64,000 nt of DNA from Dromaius novaehollandiae (taxonomy: Eukaryota; Chordata; Aves; Casuariiformes; Dromaiidae). Both the position numbers and the translations under genes were made by a program. Location: NCBI RefSeq assembly GCF_036370855.1, contig NC_088102.1, forward strand, positions 43,871,835 through 43,935,834, written 5' to 3'. This document shows, piece by piece, positions 10,901 to 22,977 of the stretch. The notes beneath the pieces are model-generated. The model saw nothing but the letters and a program-made list of their open reading frames with translations. It did not search any database and was not told the DNA's origin. Position 1 is the stretch's first letter; every line of letters begins with the position of its first letter.

Positions 10901-13900
10901 CATAGCTCAAAAACTGACTTAAGGCTCAAACTAGTTCTCATCAGCATTGACATTCCCTATCCTATTAGGATTTTATTTCAATTCCTGTTATCTTCTCTAC
11001 TGACTTCAAAAAGAGTTATCAACTATTCAGTTTCTTTTGAGGTGAAGAAGAAAGAAAAACAGTTCCATTTCAGTGAAGCATTTAGGTGGCTACTGGTCTA
11101 CATGTGTAGAAGTGCTTTGCTGAACTGGGTTGTTAAAAAGCAGGACTAAAGGCAGCCCAGCTGTACAGAGGGGCTGCCTAACCTCGTCATCTGCCTTGTC
11201 ACATGCCACAGAGGTCCAACTGTCTAGACCTGCACAAAAGTACAGCCTACTTAACCCATCTCCTCCACTCTAAAAACAAAAAAACCCCTACCTCTGCCAG
11301 AATCTAAGTGTAGTGACTAAGGAAAGCAGAAAAGGAAGGTCTGGCTGAAGGCTCTGAGCACAGTTCTGTTCCCAAAAGGTTTGTGAGAAAACAAGCCGAG
11401 TTTTGAGTATCTAAGTGGATGACAAATGATCAAGCTGCATTATGTCAAAACAAAGAAGTAGGATGGCTTCCAAGGTAAACCACTGTATAAAAACAAAACC
11501 CAGCAAACATCCACAATACTGCAATCCTGGCAAGAGAAAAAACAGAGCGTGTGGGAGAGCTGGGAAACTGCAAAAGGTCATGAGGTCTAATTTTGCACCA
11601 CTGAGGTCAGGGGGAGCTCTGCCATCAGCCCCATTGAACCACAGGAGACATACATTAATGTCGAATGCTCACAAATGTGGCTGTCCCTTCATCTCTTTTT
11701 CCCTGCACATCTTTGAATTCTTTTCCTACACTGCTTGTGTTGCACGCTCCCAGCATTCCACCTCCCTTACCCCACCAATCAGCCCTCACTCCTGATTTTT
11801 GCTGCTAGAACGCTCAGCATGTATCACCCCTTTTAGCATAGTCTTGTCCTCCTCACCTCTTCTCCCTCTCTTATCCTTTCATTATAATGGGCCTGAATCA
11901 AAGCTTGCTTACATCTGTAAGCATTGAGAATATCTGAATCTGTGGTCTTCCCACTGCAAAACTGGTCTAAGTGAGATTTTTGTCTCATATCTTAGGTATG
12001 AGGTTCATGTTTTTAAACTCCTCTTCCAGGGTGCATCCTCTGCTAGCTTTTCAAACATGACATCCTTGTTGTACAACAGTGGCAAACAATTCATAATTAT
12101 ACCATAACACCAGAACTGACATTTAAAGAACAGCCCAAATGGAATTTAGTTGGGATATCTTGGGAACAGCTGAAAAAATTTTGGAGAACACTGTGTTAGG
12201 AATTTGTAATAAAAACAATCATGCTCCAGCTGGAGGAAAAAATGTGTTTTCAGCTGTGTATGACACTGAAGAATTAAATATCAAGAATTTGGTATTCAGT
12301 TGTCCAGCCTTATTTACTATTATTCATTTTTCTATAAAAAACTAAGTCCAGTATTATTTCATTACAAATGTTGTAGCTTGTCCAGCTTACTTGTAGCTGT
12401 CACAGACAAGTGGCTCCTTGCATCCTTTCTCCCGTTTTCTCCTGGGTACCACTTTCTCATTTTCCTTTCTCTAGAACTTCCTACCATTCAGGCCTGCAGC
12501 TCTGTATGTCCCTGTGTCCCCAAACCATTCATCCTATTTCCTTCTTTTTCCCAAATAATATTCACTTGCTTTCTCCTACAGATTTACCAGTCCTGAGCAT
12601 TCCCTATTGCTCCTTCTTCTCACAGAAGCGTCCATCATTCTCTTCACAGAGCAAGTAACTGCAGTACTTTCTCTCGCATCATACCAGAACCCAGAATGTC
12701 CCACATGCTAGTGGCTACATGTGCTTCCATTCTCGCCCTCTTCATAGGGCCTGTTGTTCCCACCTACATTTCACGCTATATTTCACTTACTGTCAGTGCT
12801 ACAACCTCTGCCTGCCACCGTCCCTATTTCCACAGTTTTCCCCAGATAGAATTGCTGTGCACTTCCTCACACCAAGATTCCCCACTACGTCACTCCACCT
12901 GAACTAAGAAGTCCCATAGTCCCTTGCTTCCTGGCTAAATCTGTGTGCAGTTCTCTTCCCCCATTCTGCCATCCTTAGGCTTTCCTAATTGCTCCTAATA
13001 TTGCCTCTATTTGGGACGAAGTGCCAACATCTTACATCCACCAAGACAAAGAGCAGAGTGGGGTTGGGTGGATTCACTGGAAGATATTAATATGGCTATC
13101 AAATGGATCTTTGGATTAAGGACAGTTTCAGAGATAGGAAAGGAATAGTATTTTACCAGTCTGCCTTTTCCCATTTCTAGCTTTCTCGCTGGCTCCCAAC
13201 TTGAGAGTTTTACCCACCAACACTTAGGACATTTATTCCACATTTGGAGTTGATCAGATGAAGCATGCAAGGGTTACCAGATTGCATACAGAAAGACTGA
13301 CAGGCTGTACCTAGCACTAGGCTGAGGAGTGTTGGCCAGCAAGTAGGGCTAAAAGGGTAATCTCTGAAAGCTCTTCCAGCTGTCTGTTCTGCTCTTTGCC
13401 AGGAATTCAGGAGCATCTCCACTGTATTCTAAAGACTGTCAGAGCTCACACTGCCTACAAATCTCATTTACTCCCATGGCAAACATCAAGGATCTTGATG
13501 GCTAATTTGTCTGCCCAGCTTCAGTTATATGATGTTGCTGCAATGCCAGCAGGTATCCTTATGGTCATAGGCTTAGGACAGGCACAGACCAGAGCATGTT
13601 CAGGTCTGAGCTAAACAACAGAAGAGACTGATGGTTTACATTCCTGAAGTGCTCAAAAGCTTGCATAAGCCTTCACCCAGACTGTGGACAGAGAGCATCA
13701 CAGAGAACAGGACTGAAAAAGACCTCAAGAATACCCTGAAAAGCTCCAGTTAAAAACACTCCATGCCCTTCCTGGCCAATGCATTCCAGTGCTTTACTAT
13801 CTTCATTTCCAGAAGTGTTTTCCTAATGTGACCTGATTTCAAGTGATTCAAGCCCATTATCACCTGTGCTCCCCACAACAGAAAGCAGATGATTCCTTTT

Positions 13901-16900
13901 TCTCCTTGCTACCACATTTCATATTCCTGATTACCTTGTTATTGCATATATAAGGTCTTAGCTGAGGCTGTGATCAAGATCCTACTTTTAAGGCTGCACC
14001 TGCATCAGAAATATGCTAACATAGTTGTGGCAGCAGAAATCCCCCCAATAAAAACAAACTCTGATCAAGGAATGCCATCACACTGAATGCACTGCTGCTA
14101 CAACTCAGCTAGGTATTAATGATGATTATTTGTATTGCTGCTTTCAGAAGAAATATTCTCGTTTATCTTCAAAACTGCGTGTTTTCTCTTAAGATTTAGT
14201 GGACCTACCTGCCAGAATGTGTTCCCACATAATCTTGACAAAGCTGTCCCGGTCACTACGTGCCTGTTCATGGATGAAGCCCAGAGCATGGTTCATTTCA
14301 TGCTGAATTGCTCCTTTATCCATGCAGCCATTTTTCATCAGGCCTAGTGCTTGACGTCCTCCAATTTTTCCAAAGTAAGACCAGCAGCTAAGAATAGCCA
14401 ATCGATAACCAAAATGGTCACATTCAGCAAATACGAAGAAGTAGATGTACCAATTAAGCCACCAAGGGCCTCTAGATATGCAGCCACAGGGGACACATGC
14501 AAATAGTCACTGCTGTGACATAGTTGGCTACTGAAAGCTGCCAGACTAAAACTACAGAAAGGGAAAAGTAAAGCTTTTGTGATAAGTATGGCAAATTTCA
14601 AAACAGTAAATGGGCTATGTGAAACTAAGATTAAACAGTTCTAGTAGTTAAACCAGGAATCCAAAGCAATTATACTTCTTCCTAAATTTTTTGTAACATT
14701 TAAGGAAAATATCCCATTTTGAATTATACCCTATTATGTTCAATGAAGTCCACACATGAATTTGTTACTGCAGCCCATAAGGAACGTGATTAACTACCAG
14801 TATAAAGAAAAATGAAAAATTGCACCTGCCCTCTGAATCTTGACTCCTAGGATAAGAAAGGGGAATTACTTAGATCCAGACTAAACAGGAAAGAAGCTGA
14901 AAGACAAATGAAAAGGAATAAACCAAAAACTCTTGGGTGCTCCCACTCCCAGGAGTCAGGGAACTTACCTCTGCCCACTCTGTTCAATGTGCACATAGTC
15001 TGCTTCTGTAGTGCGATTTACAAACTGCACACAGGTCAGCGTGGAAACCTCTTGCAGAGCATCAGCAATCCAAGACCTCTCTGTTACTGCTGGGAAGAGA
15101 AAGGGGGCAAAAAAAAACTTACTTGGTTTATCAGTGTAAAATAAGATGGGGTGCATTCCTCAATCTTCACACTACTTCAGCTTTTTATTTTAAGTATAAT
15201 GAGAAAGAGGGGCAGAAAGCTTTAAGAGATCTTCAAATTAATTAGACTTTGAAGGGGAGATGCAATAATTACAGCTGGCCCTTATGCATTCTATAGGTGG
15301 TAAGTGATAGGTGGAGGAAAGTGAAGGACTGGCATTATATTGTCCATTAGAGGAGAAAAAGTGAAACAAGGCTTGAAATAATTGGATCGGAGTATCCCAA
15401 ATGAGCCATCTGACTGTAGTTAAGCGCCAAAAAACTAGCTTGTTTATCAGAGACAATGAAAGCTTGCCATGCACCCCTTGAAGTCATTTGAGGCAGCCAG
15501 CGTTCAGAAGCTCTGAAGATCACAGCATTTCTATTCAGGTGCCAAATATAGCTTGGAGCGTTTATCTACTTTTGAACATTTTGGTCTATTTAGCTTCCTC
15601 AATTATGAATCATCTCCAACTACTTTTTATCTCAATTTCCTCATCCTTAAAGTTTTGAGAGAGTGAGGTAGAGAGAATAACCCTTACCTACCCACATGAG
15701 TATGCACTGTGGTTCTGGAAGCTTACGGGGCAGAGGAGCAGCCTGGATAATGCAGAGACTGGGCTCTCCCCAGCCCTGCCATGCTCAAATAGTAGCGTAA
15801 AGAATCCCCAGGAACAGGAAGCAGGCCCAGGCTGTATTTCACTTCCGTATCATTTCCCCTCAAAGAGAGATCTTAAGAAAGGTCTCTATGGAAGCCTCAG
15901 AGAGCGAGAGATGGAAGACTCACACAGCTGAGATGAAGTCTTCTAGAATAAGACATTGGTCCTGCAACCTTTTCCACTGGAAAAATCTATTGACTGACCT
16001 TAGGGAAACAACAAGAAAATAAAACCTCTGAGGAGATTCTTCCTCGATATTTTCCTCTGCAGGATTTCCAGTGGAGGAACAATTCTTTTGGAGATTTGAA
16101 AGATTATAGAGTTCCAAAAAGTGTTCCTGGGAATAATGCATTTTGACACAGATATGTTCATAGTGAGAACGGATTGTATTTTTTTTTCTGTACTTGCTAA
16201 ATATCAGCAAGTGCATTGTAGCTAGTAGGAATGAACTAATATTTGTAGTTAAAATGCATTAACTGGTATTTACATAACAAGTACTGCCCAAGTAACTGTG
16301 TTTGTTAGTGTTTGTAACTAGCATATTTGGAGTCAGCCAAACTATTGTAGGGCCAACAGATTAGCAGAGGAGATGTATCGAAAAGTTTTCGTTTGGACTA
16401 AGACTGCTTTTGATGCATGCCACAGAACCATTATAAAATAAGGCACAGAATTCAGTGACCAGAAGATCGAGGCTAACTTCATGTCATCCATTTGCACTTA
16501 CAGAAATCAGAAGAGATGTTAATTGGAACCTTGACTAGTCCATCCTGTGACTTGGGCCATAAACAACTCTCACAGTTAATTGCACTCCGTTGCCCTCTCC
16601 TCAAGAGGATGTCTCCTTCGTAAACAGCTGTTCCACTATCTGGCAGATGAAAAAAAAGAAAGAACATACAAGAAAGCAAATTACAGGAGTGCAAAAGGGA
16701 GATGAGAGGCATGCAGTAACCAACCTTTTGTATCTTTGAAAATTTCTTCCAGGGAAGGGTTACTTTCCAGTAATGTGAAAAAGGATTAGCAAATTAGTAT
16801 TGAGTGCATAACACAGTATGCTGAGACTGGTTAGGTATGACTTCCTGGACAGAAGAGAATAATATTAATATAGATGCCATAGTGCAGCTGTAATCAAAGC

Positions 16901-17818
16901 TGCAACTAAATATGTATTAGCTTAAGAAGTTTTGGAAACTTTAGAGTGGAAAGCTCTTTAGCATTGTAAATGATTGTTCTCTTCATTAGAGCTTGTGGAG
17001 TTACAGAGAAGTCATAACTGACCTCTGAAAACATGGAATAAACCATACAAAAGAAATAACTTTCTATCATGCATATTGAGTACATGCTAGCTATTAATTT
17101 CCAGGTTACTTGTTAGTTTGACATACGACATTGTGACAGGTTTCTCAGTTCCGACTCCCAAATGCTTGGAATATGTTTCTCACAGACAAGAACTACTGGT
17201 TATTATGTCAAAAATGTACAATAGTTTTGGGTACAGCAGACACAGAAGTGACTTGATGTCACATAGGAAAGAAATCAAAGTAAAAAGGATTCTGGTTTAC
17301 TGAAGCTTCATGTAAAAAAACATTCCTTATAGCAATTACTTAACTCCGTTTTCTTTATCACAACAACAAATAAAGAAACTGAATGCAACTTTAAAACACA
17401 TCTGTGCTCTGAATTTCATGAATTGTTTTCCACTGATGCTGGGCATTTTCAAAGAGAAAAAATGTACTGAATTAGGAGAACAAGGTATAGAGAAGCAGCC
17501 CCCACCAAAACCTGCAGTAACTTATGCAGTAGTTAAAATCAGACTCACCTAAGTCATTGTTTCTTGTAGTTATCTGCAAAAAAAAAAAAAGTACATCTTT
17601 TAGCACATGCTTTGCATATGCTCTGCATAGCAGAAAATTTCTGTCATGTAGAAGCACAGCAGTAAATGTTTGTAATTAATATTAAGACAGTCAGACCAAC
17701 TCAGCAGCAGCAATGTAAATTCTTAACTGCTCTGAGAGCAGGGACACACCTGAACAGATTTACTTAATACAAAGCTATAGAGAAATGCTAAATTAGCTGG
17801 CAGAAGAATATACTTCAT
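4762..17818 (-). CDS. Secreted astacin metalloprotease with two CUB domains (hatching-enzyme/UVS.2-like), complete 11-exon gene
   Basis: CDS = complement of 4762-4992, 5559-5677, 6752-6977, 7428-7543, 9274-9401, 10270-10351, 14209-14387, 14969-15089, 16502-16639, 17549-17573 and 17750-17818: 1434 nt, 477 residues, all introns GT-AG, no internal stop. Order: signal peptide (about 1-20), short propeptide with a YEGD aspartate-switch motif (38-41), minimal furin site RGQR (46-49), astacin domain (50-247), CUB1 (249-361), CUB2 (364-474). The zinc site is HEMNHALGFIHE (147-158: ligands H147, H151, H157, base E148); the Met-turn is SVMHY (199-203). C97/C247 and C119/C139 fit the two family disulfides; C54 and C57 are extra cysteines as in six-cysteine hatching astacins. 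Each CUB keeps its cysteines. Sequons are at N72, N102, N273 and N472. The family digests egg envelopes; that role here is inferred from architecture. No damage seen. Confidence 0.93.
5559..5677 (-). CDS. Hatching-enzyme-like gene, exon 10 (CUB2, first half)
   Basis: Encodes residues 362-401, NCGDTFTVSNGVITSPNYPN and then KYPQNQACFWIISSPVGYK. It ends in phase 0 at ACAAG|GTAAGG, the same mid-CUB intron position as in CUB1. Confidence 0.94.
6752..6977 (-). CDS. Hatching-enzyme-like gene, exon 9 (CUB1, second half)
   Basis: Encodes residues 287-361, with DCSSDYVKIYNG, KYCGKGPLP and FASDETITATGFRASYI. The acceptor is CTTAAG|GTTTTC rather than the downstream CAG, because only this preserves the VFLQFEAF beta-strand. 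The donor is AGGG|GTATGA. Confidence 0.92.
7428..7543 (-). CDS. Hatching-enzyme-like gene, exon 8 (CUB1, first half)
   Basis: Encodes residues 248-286: CCSSVLPKYEGSFSSVNYPS, then PYPNNSNCLWLIRIPQNK. These are the first two CUB cysteines and the typical YP..YP..N..C.W pattern. It ends in phase 0 (AATAAG|GTAATT), the usual mid-CUB intron position. Confidence 0.93.
9274..9401 (-). CDS. Hatching-enzyme-like gene, exon 7 (end of astacin domain)
   Basis: Encodes residues 206-247: FDFSSTPGEPTIVPIPD, then IGQREGLSNLDVAKINKLY and C247, which closes the protease domain. The acceptor is TCTACAG and the donor is GTGCA|GTAAGT. Confidence 0.95.
10270..10351 (-). CDS. Hatching-enzyme-like gene, exon 6 (Met-turn)
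   Basis: Encodes residues 179-204, including GNFGKVNSKNLGLPYDYSS and then the Met-turn VMHYG (M201, Y203). It lies after the largest intron (3857 bp). The acceptor is CTTACAG and the donor is GGCGC|GTAAGT. Confidence 0.95.
10515..10640. repeat. Ancient interspersed repeat remnant (MIR/L2/L3-like)
   Basis: The phrases GGGTCACTTGCCCATGGTAA, ACAGACCTGAACACAG and GTACCCTAACCACTGAGCAC follow the order of the conserved tail of old amniote SINE/LINE repeats (loss of ledger: ...ACTTGCCCAAGGTCACACAG..., ...CTCTAACCACTAGACCA...). The exact family cannot be decided by eye. Confidence 0.45.
13700..13935 (-). repeat. Diverged CR1 LINE fragment
   Basis: On the plus strand the order GACTGAAAAAGACCTCAAGA, then CATTCCAGTGCTTTACTATC, then GTGTTTTCCTAATGTGACCT parallels the antisense of the CR1 3' end seen intact at 63280-64000 (same words: TTGGAAGGGACCTC, GTTCCAGTGCTCTGTCACCC). 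It lies inside intron 5 and is old. Confidence 0.55.
14209..14387 (-). CDS. Hatching-enzyme-like gene, exon 5 (zinc-binding site)
   Basis: Encodes residues 119-177: CWSYFGKIGG, C139, the zinc-binding signature HEMNHALGFIHE (147-158) and the following QARSDRD, then IMWEHILA. All ligands are intact. The donor is GGCAG|GTAGGT. Confidence 0.96.
14969..15089 (-). CDS. Hatching-enzyme-like gene, exon 4 (astacin N-terminal subdomain)
   Basis: Encodes residues 79-117, including TCVQFVNRT with C97 of the first family disulfide and a sequon at N102. The acceptor reads CAGCAG, a tandem (NAGNAG) site; the upstream AG keeps the frame used here, and the downstream one would break it. The donor is AGAG|GTAAGT. 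Confidence 0.92.
16502..16639 (-). CDS. Hatching-enzyme-like gene, exon 3 (propeptide switch, start of protease)
   Basis: Phase 1 to phase 1. It encodes the YEGD aspartate-switch motif (residues 38-41), the RGQR cleavage site (46-49) and the mature N terminus with C54, C57 and LWPKSQDGLVKVP. The donor is GATTTCT|GTAAGT. Confidence 0.92.
17549..17573 (-). CDS. Hatching-enzyme-like gene, exon 2 (25-bp microexon)
   Basis: The acceptor follows a long T run (TTTTGCAG) and the donor is TAG|GTGAGT. It encodes ITTRNNDL plus one base of the next codon, in the propeptide. Without it the frame between exons 1 and 3 would not close. It is easy for gene finders to miss. Confidence 0.8.
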
Positions 17819-17868
17819 CTTCAGGTTTCTGAGATGGTCTTCCGTGTTCTGCAGCTGTGTCCTCAAAG
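17750..17868 (-). CDS. Hatching-enzyme-like gene, exon 1 (5'UTR and signal peptide)
   Basis: The coding part is 17818-17750 (23 codons), starting MKYILLPANLAFLYSFVL, a typical short signal peptide. The start was chosen because it lies about 75 bp 3' of a TATA box, encodes a hydrophobic leader, and ends in phase 0 at CAG|GTGTGT, matching the next exon. The 5' limit (about 17868) is estimated from the TATA box. Confidence 0.85.
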
Positions 17869-17892
17869 CTGTGGTTAGTTTTCTCAAGAGAA

Positions 17893-17900
17893 CTTTTATA
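17893..17900 (-). promoter_or_regulatory. TATA box of the hatching-enzyme-like gene
   Basis: TATAAAAG on the minus strand. The start site is expected near 17865-17870, giving a 5'UTR of about 50 nt before ATG 17818. There is no CpG island here, which fits a tightly tissue- and stage-restricted gene (inference). Confidence 0.7.
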
Positions 17901-20900
17901 GGAAAGCGGTTGCTATTAACAAGTGTAACAAAATTAGATTACATGAAGCATTTTCACAAAACAAGCAAGCTGCAGGAACTCCCAAAAGAATTGTCAGGCT
18001 CTCATTTCTTACTTATTTATCTTCAGAAAACAGAGGAAGTGGAGCAATAAGAAAATCCAGTAACCTTAAAGTGACTCATCTTTAACTCTGAGGAACCCAT
18101 GAGCTGCTGCAGGTTCCCTCACTGCTGATGGAGACTAGACATCTGCTAGCAGTCTGTCTACAGTAAAACTCAATTTTGAAGGAAGTGTTGGACCCATCCC
18201 CATTGATTACCTGTCCTAGAAACTCCTTAGCTTGCTGCCAGCAGCAACCCTGCTCTGCCAAGGTCCAGGGCCTGGCTCTCAGCCTGCCCCTTCCCTGCAC
18301 AACTTTCCACCAAGCTTCAACCCCTGCAGAATACCCAGTGCTGCAGAAAATCCTCAAGATCTGCTGGGTCAGTGAGTCAGATCTTTAGTAAAGAGACAGG
18401 AAAACCTTTGCAATTGCCTGCAAAGGCAAAACTCAGATCTGTGTGATTCACAGCAGGTGATGGCAGAGGGTAATCTTTGACAGGTATCTCCAGATAGAAG
18501 AATGAGTTGATCCCTTGTTTTTAAAGAGTACTTTACTAGGAAAAATTTGGTTGATATTAAATAAAACTTTTCTAATATTTTCATTGTAACACTACTGATA
18601 GTATGCTTCTAAGCTTTCTAGAAATATGTGGAATATTTTGTGACTTCCAGAATTTATCTACACAGTTATAATTTCCATGCAGATTATACTGAAATAATGA
18701 GATACAGACATGAATGACCCCATTTTCCTTGTCTGATAACAGGATGAAGTTTAGAAGTCCTTATTAGTTACATTGGTAACCAGAGATCCTCTTAATGGGT
18801 GCACAGTTCAGAGCAACCCCCCTATCTATTGGAGATCAGGATCAAAAGAGGCAGAGGGAGTAACAAGCACATTTCCACTACTACACACGACAAAATGACA
18901 GGGAAGAGTGTAGAAGTTATGACACAGCAAAAGCAAGAAAAACAAAGATCAGACCATTGTGCAGAACCTGGAGCTGGGTCACTCCAAATGTGCATCGGGG
19001 AGGGCTAGAAAGGCCCTTTGAAGTTCTGCCATGCAGTTTTGCATACCCTGTTTGTGGAAGGCTCTTCATCATGGCGTAATGGCTCCAGCTGCAGACAAAC
19101 CAGAATCACCCCAAGTCAAGAAAGTTACACTGTGGCTTAGCACACTTTCTTGATTGCCAGGAGGAACTGGGCATTTTTCTGGGCTACTTAGCAGCCTGAA
19201 GTCTCATATCAACTGTTAATGCATCATCAAAAGTTGCCTTGCAGACATTGTTTGTCTGCTTTGCATCTCCTTTGACATTCTGATAGAATATTTTCAGGAC
19301 TGGGTCTCATTATCTATCCAAGCAATTTGATTACACAGCTGTAACTTGCATTCTTTTTCTTGTTTGCCCTCCTCTCTTTATGCTGTCTTTTGCCATTACT
19401 ATTTCTTAGCCAGACTGTCTTTGATCTGCCAAACATTTTATCACCACTGTTTCTTAGTAACTCTAATGTGATGTTTATCACTTTCCTTTCTTAGTGATAC
19501 TCACTTCATTTCATCTTCATTCCAAACCAGAGATGGAGCACCTTATCACCATGTAATCCAGTCCCTCTCAGCATAGCAGTAAAATGGCAGAGGTAGAAAA
19601 CCCAAACACTTTTTGGTATTTACGTTATAGGTTTTACTAGCTCTGTATCAGTAATACCTATCATCAGAAGCAACCAGAATAGTAAGTCCAATGTTCTTTC
19701 TATAACAAGAAAATACACAGGGCATCTCTTCTTTCCCTTAACATTTGCTGTCTTCCTTGGCTAAAGCAGTAGTGGGTGTGAACCTAAAGTGAAACAAAGC
19801 AGAGGAGAGAAAAAGGCCACGTAGTTGTCTGGTAAGAGTCCAGTGGAATATAGACTCTAATGCTCAGTTTCCCAGCTAGTCACGCTGAAGGTTATGTACT
19901 GATTGCTAGTGAACAAGCAGTAAGGTGAACAAGCAGCTGAGAAGCTTAAGAAGCTTCATTACTTTTCAGGATTCACCATACTTATACATGTTTAAAAGGT
20001 TCTTATATGTTCTTACTACATTTATTAAGAACCTTAATTTTTATGTCACAAATAATAAAAAGTATTTCCCTTACCAAATGACAGATTTTCTTTATACTTC
20101 GTCATCATTCTACATTTGGATAAAAATCATATTCTGCTGAATAGCAATTTTTAATAATCTTTTAGCCATTAAACAAAACTTATAGTATAAAAAGCTGAAA
20201 AGAGCTAAATAAAAATATGCATAAAACTTAGTGTTTAAAACGGAGTTGTTAAACGCAGTATTTGTTTACAGATAGTGTCCTTCACAGTGCTAGGATTAGT
20301 GAAAACATGCATTAATGCCTCGTTATTCACTGACTAGAAGAAAAAGAGCTTTCCTGCTTTCAGTTCCTAGTCAGTTTTTCAATTTAGACTAAGTCATTGA
20401 CCTGAATTAGTAAAATAAAAATATTTTGGCTCTTGAGCAGAGGTCACAATCACAAAAGGAATACTTTGTGAATCTGGTTCCTGACGCCTAGTGCTTACTT
20501 TGTCCCAGTTACCAGCTAACCTGTGTCAGCAAACCTTTCATAGAAAAAGTTACTAGCAAGCATAGAACAGTTGAATGCTAGTTTTAATATATGTAGTCAA
20601 TTTTAGTGTGGGTTAGAGTATCTTGCGTCATAACATACATTGCCATACTTCTGTTTTAGATATGTTTTTATTAAAAAATAAAACAATTTCATTTACATCC
20701 TGAAGTCCTCAGTGTAAGTATTAAAAGTGAGATGTGCTGAAATCAGTTTGAAGTGTGATTGCTGCTGCTATTTTACTGCCATTCATCTCTTATCACTCCA
20801 GTGACAGAACGACCATGTGAAGCACTAGAGAGGGAAAAGTGCAAGACCAAAGAGACTCTGCACTGGAGATGACTAAAGATGTCAGGGAGCCTCAGCCTGA

Positions 20901-22977
20901 GATGATGGCTAGAGAGACATGAGAGTGAATCAGCTGAAATTTTTATAACTTGATTTTATCTGGCTTGCAGTAACCGTAGGCTAAGGGAATGTTACAGTTC
21001 TGTCTTGATAGATGGGGAAAGGTGGGTCACTAGAGAAAAGCTGCAAAGAAGGAATTCTTGTCATGGCTAGTTTCAGTATTTGAGACTCCAAGGACTGAGC
21101 CAGATAGGACTAACAGGTCTATCTCTGATTGCATTATTCTGTTAAACTCCAGTCTCAAACCACAACGTCCAACTGTTGACACCCTAATGCTTTGTTTTAT
21201 TCACAGAAATTGTTCAGGCACATAGCAGATGTCCTGATCTAATGCTGCTCTCTAGTGGCTTGCCATATGCATAACTGGGACACTTTTCAGGGAAAGCCTA
21301 GGAAATTCCCCTCCAATACAGGTCCTGTTCACTCCCTTTCTCCCTGTTTGCACAGTATGGAGCAATAGCTAATTCCTGCAGAAAATGCTTGCAAGCATGG
21401 AGTGCCTGTCCTATGATATCTGTGCTGAGAAGTGACACAGGTTACTCTGGCAGAAGCACTGATCCAGGCAGCTACCTATTCTCTCATAAGCAACCCCAGC
21501 AGACCAGCTCCCACCTTCTGCTACACCTCAGGCCAGTTCTGCCACCACATTAGGACAGACTCCTTCTACATGATGCAAAGGCTTGATACAAAGAGCCAGT
21601 TTGGACTTTCAGGTCATGAGCAGAAAGGATAGTAAGATGTGGGGAAACTACATCTTGGTACAAACTTAGAAGCCTGCAGAGTTCACATGAGACTATCTGC
21701 AGCAGAATGAGGCTCAGCTGCTTGCAGGATAGGTGAGGAGACCTGTGGAAGAAAAGCAGACAGTGCTCCCAATGACACGGGGCTTTGAGAGCAGGTGGTA
21801 GGAACGTATTACAGAAAAGAGAAACCTTACTTTTTCTGGTGTGGCCAAATATTTCTAAGAGATATTTCTATCTCTGAAGGAAGAAACCAAATGCAAAACA
21901 TCCTTAAATTTTGCAATCTGACAGCCAGGTCTGGCCAGCAAGCTATAGAGGCAGAACTTGGTCCCACAGAGGTTTTATATCTGCTTAGTTCAGGAGGGGG
22001 ACATTAGATGGGTCACATTATTTAGAGAGTGCTAGAGGAACAGGGGAAAGGAACAGCAGAAAGAGAACTGACACACAGCAGAACTCAATACTCAAAAGAC
22101 CCAAGAAGTTTTTCTACCCTCAAGGCAGGTGCTGTGATCACAGGCTAATTTAACTGGAAGTAAGAAAAGCTGTCTCCACTGAATATTAGCCAATAGTGGC
22201 TAACCAAACTGAAGGGACCAGCATATACAAGACTCTAAGTCACTAAAGCAGAGTCAGGAAAAATAGGTGTGAGAGTTTGAAATATTTTTGAAACAGCCAA
22301 AACAGCTAAGGGAACTGAGTTTTGGCAGTGTGCAGACATTTGATGAAAGGGAAATGTCAACTTTGTTTCTCTGAGTAACATCTGCTAACTGGTACAGTGT
22401 ATTTGACACCATTTTTGTTATAAAACAATTTTGTTCTGGTATTGGATCTATATCTGCCAATTCTGAGCCCTGCACATCTCCAATCACTCAGTTCTGTGAG
22501 GTGTCATTTCTTTGCATCAGTTTTAGATCTGACCATCTCAAATATGTTTTAGTATCTGCAACTTATTACATTCCTATTCATCCTTTCTAGACACTTACAG
22601 GTTATACATACAGATTCCATAGTAGTTTTTTGAGATGCCCTGATAGTCCATTAGGAAAATGGACTTTCTACTTTCACTATTTCCCCCAGCTAGCTTTTAA
22701 GCCCTAAGACCAACTTTACTGATGAATCTTCTTGAGCACTTTTACAAAGCTCATACTGCAGAGCCCAGAAACTCTTTCCAGCTCTAACTGCCTTGGCTCC
22801 ACCTTAACTTTGCAATGGGATAAGACCCAAATGTGAGTCATCTGCCTATACCCTAGTTTGCCTTGGAAGAGGATCAGGACAAGCCAACCAAAAGGAAGCT
22901 ACTAGTGGGGAGCAGCAAGAACAGAGCTGTGACCATGGCACAGGCAGTGTCCTCACTAACCAGGCTGCAGTCCTGCG

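Larger units (their letters stand above)
10352..14208 (-). other. Intron 5 of the hatching-enzyme-like gene (3857 bp)
   Basis: The largest intron, between the zinc-site exon and the Met-turn exon. It holds an old repeat remnant near 10515-10640, a pyrimidine-rich plus-strand stretch around 11690-12980 whose open frames are low-complexity artefacts, and a diverged CR1 fragment at 13700-13935. I see no further exon. Confidence 0.7.

Noticed and set aside
12300-12910. Cluster of plus-strand frames rich in Ser, Pro, Phe and Leu
   Set aside because: Product of a pyrimidine-rich stretch inside intron 5; no domain and no splice context.
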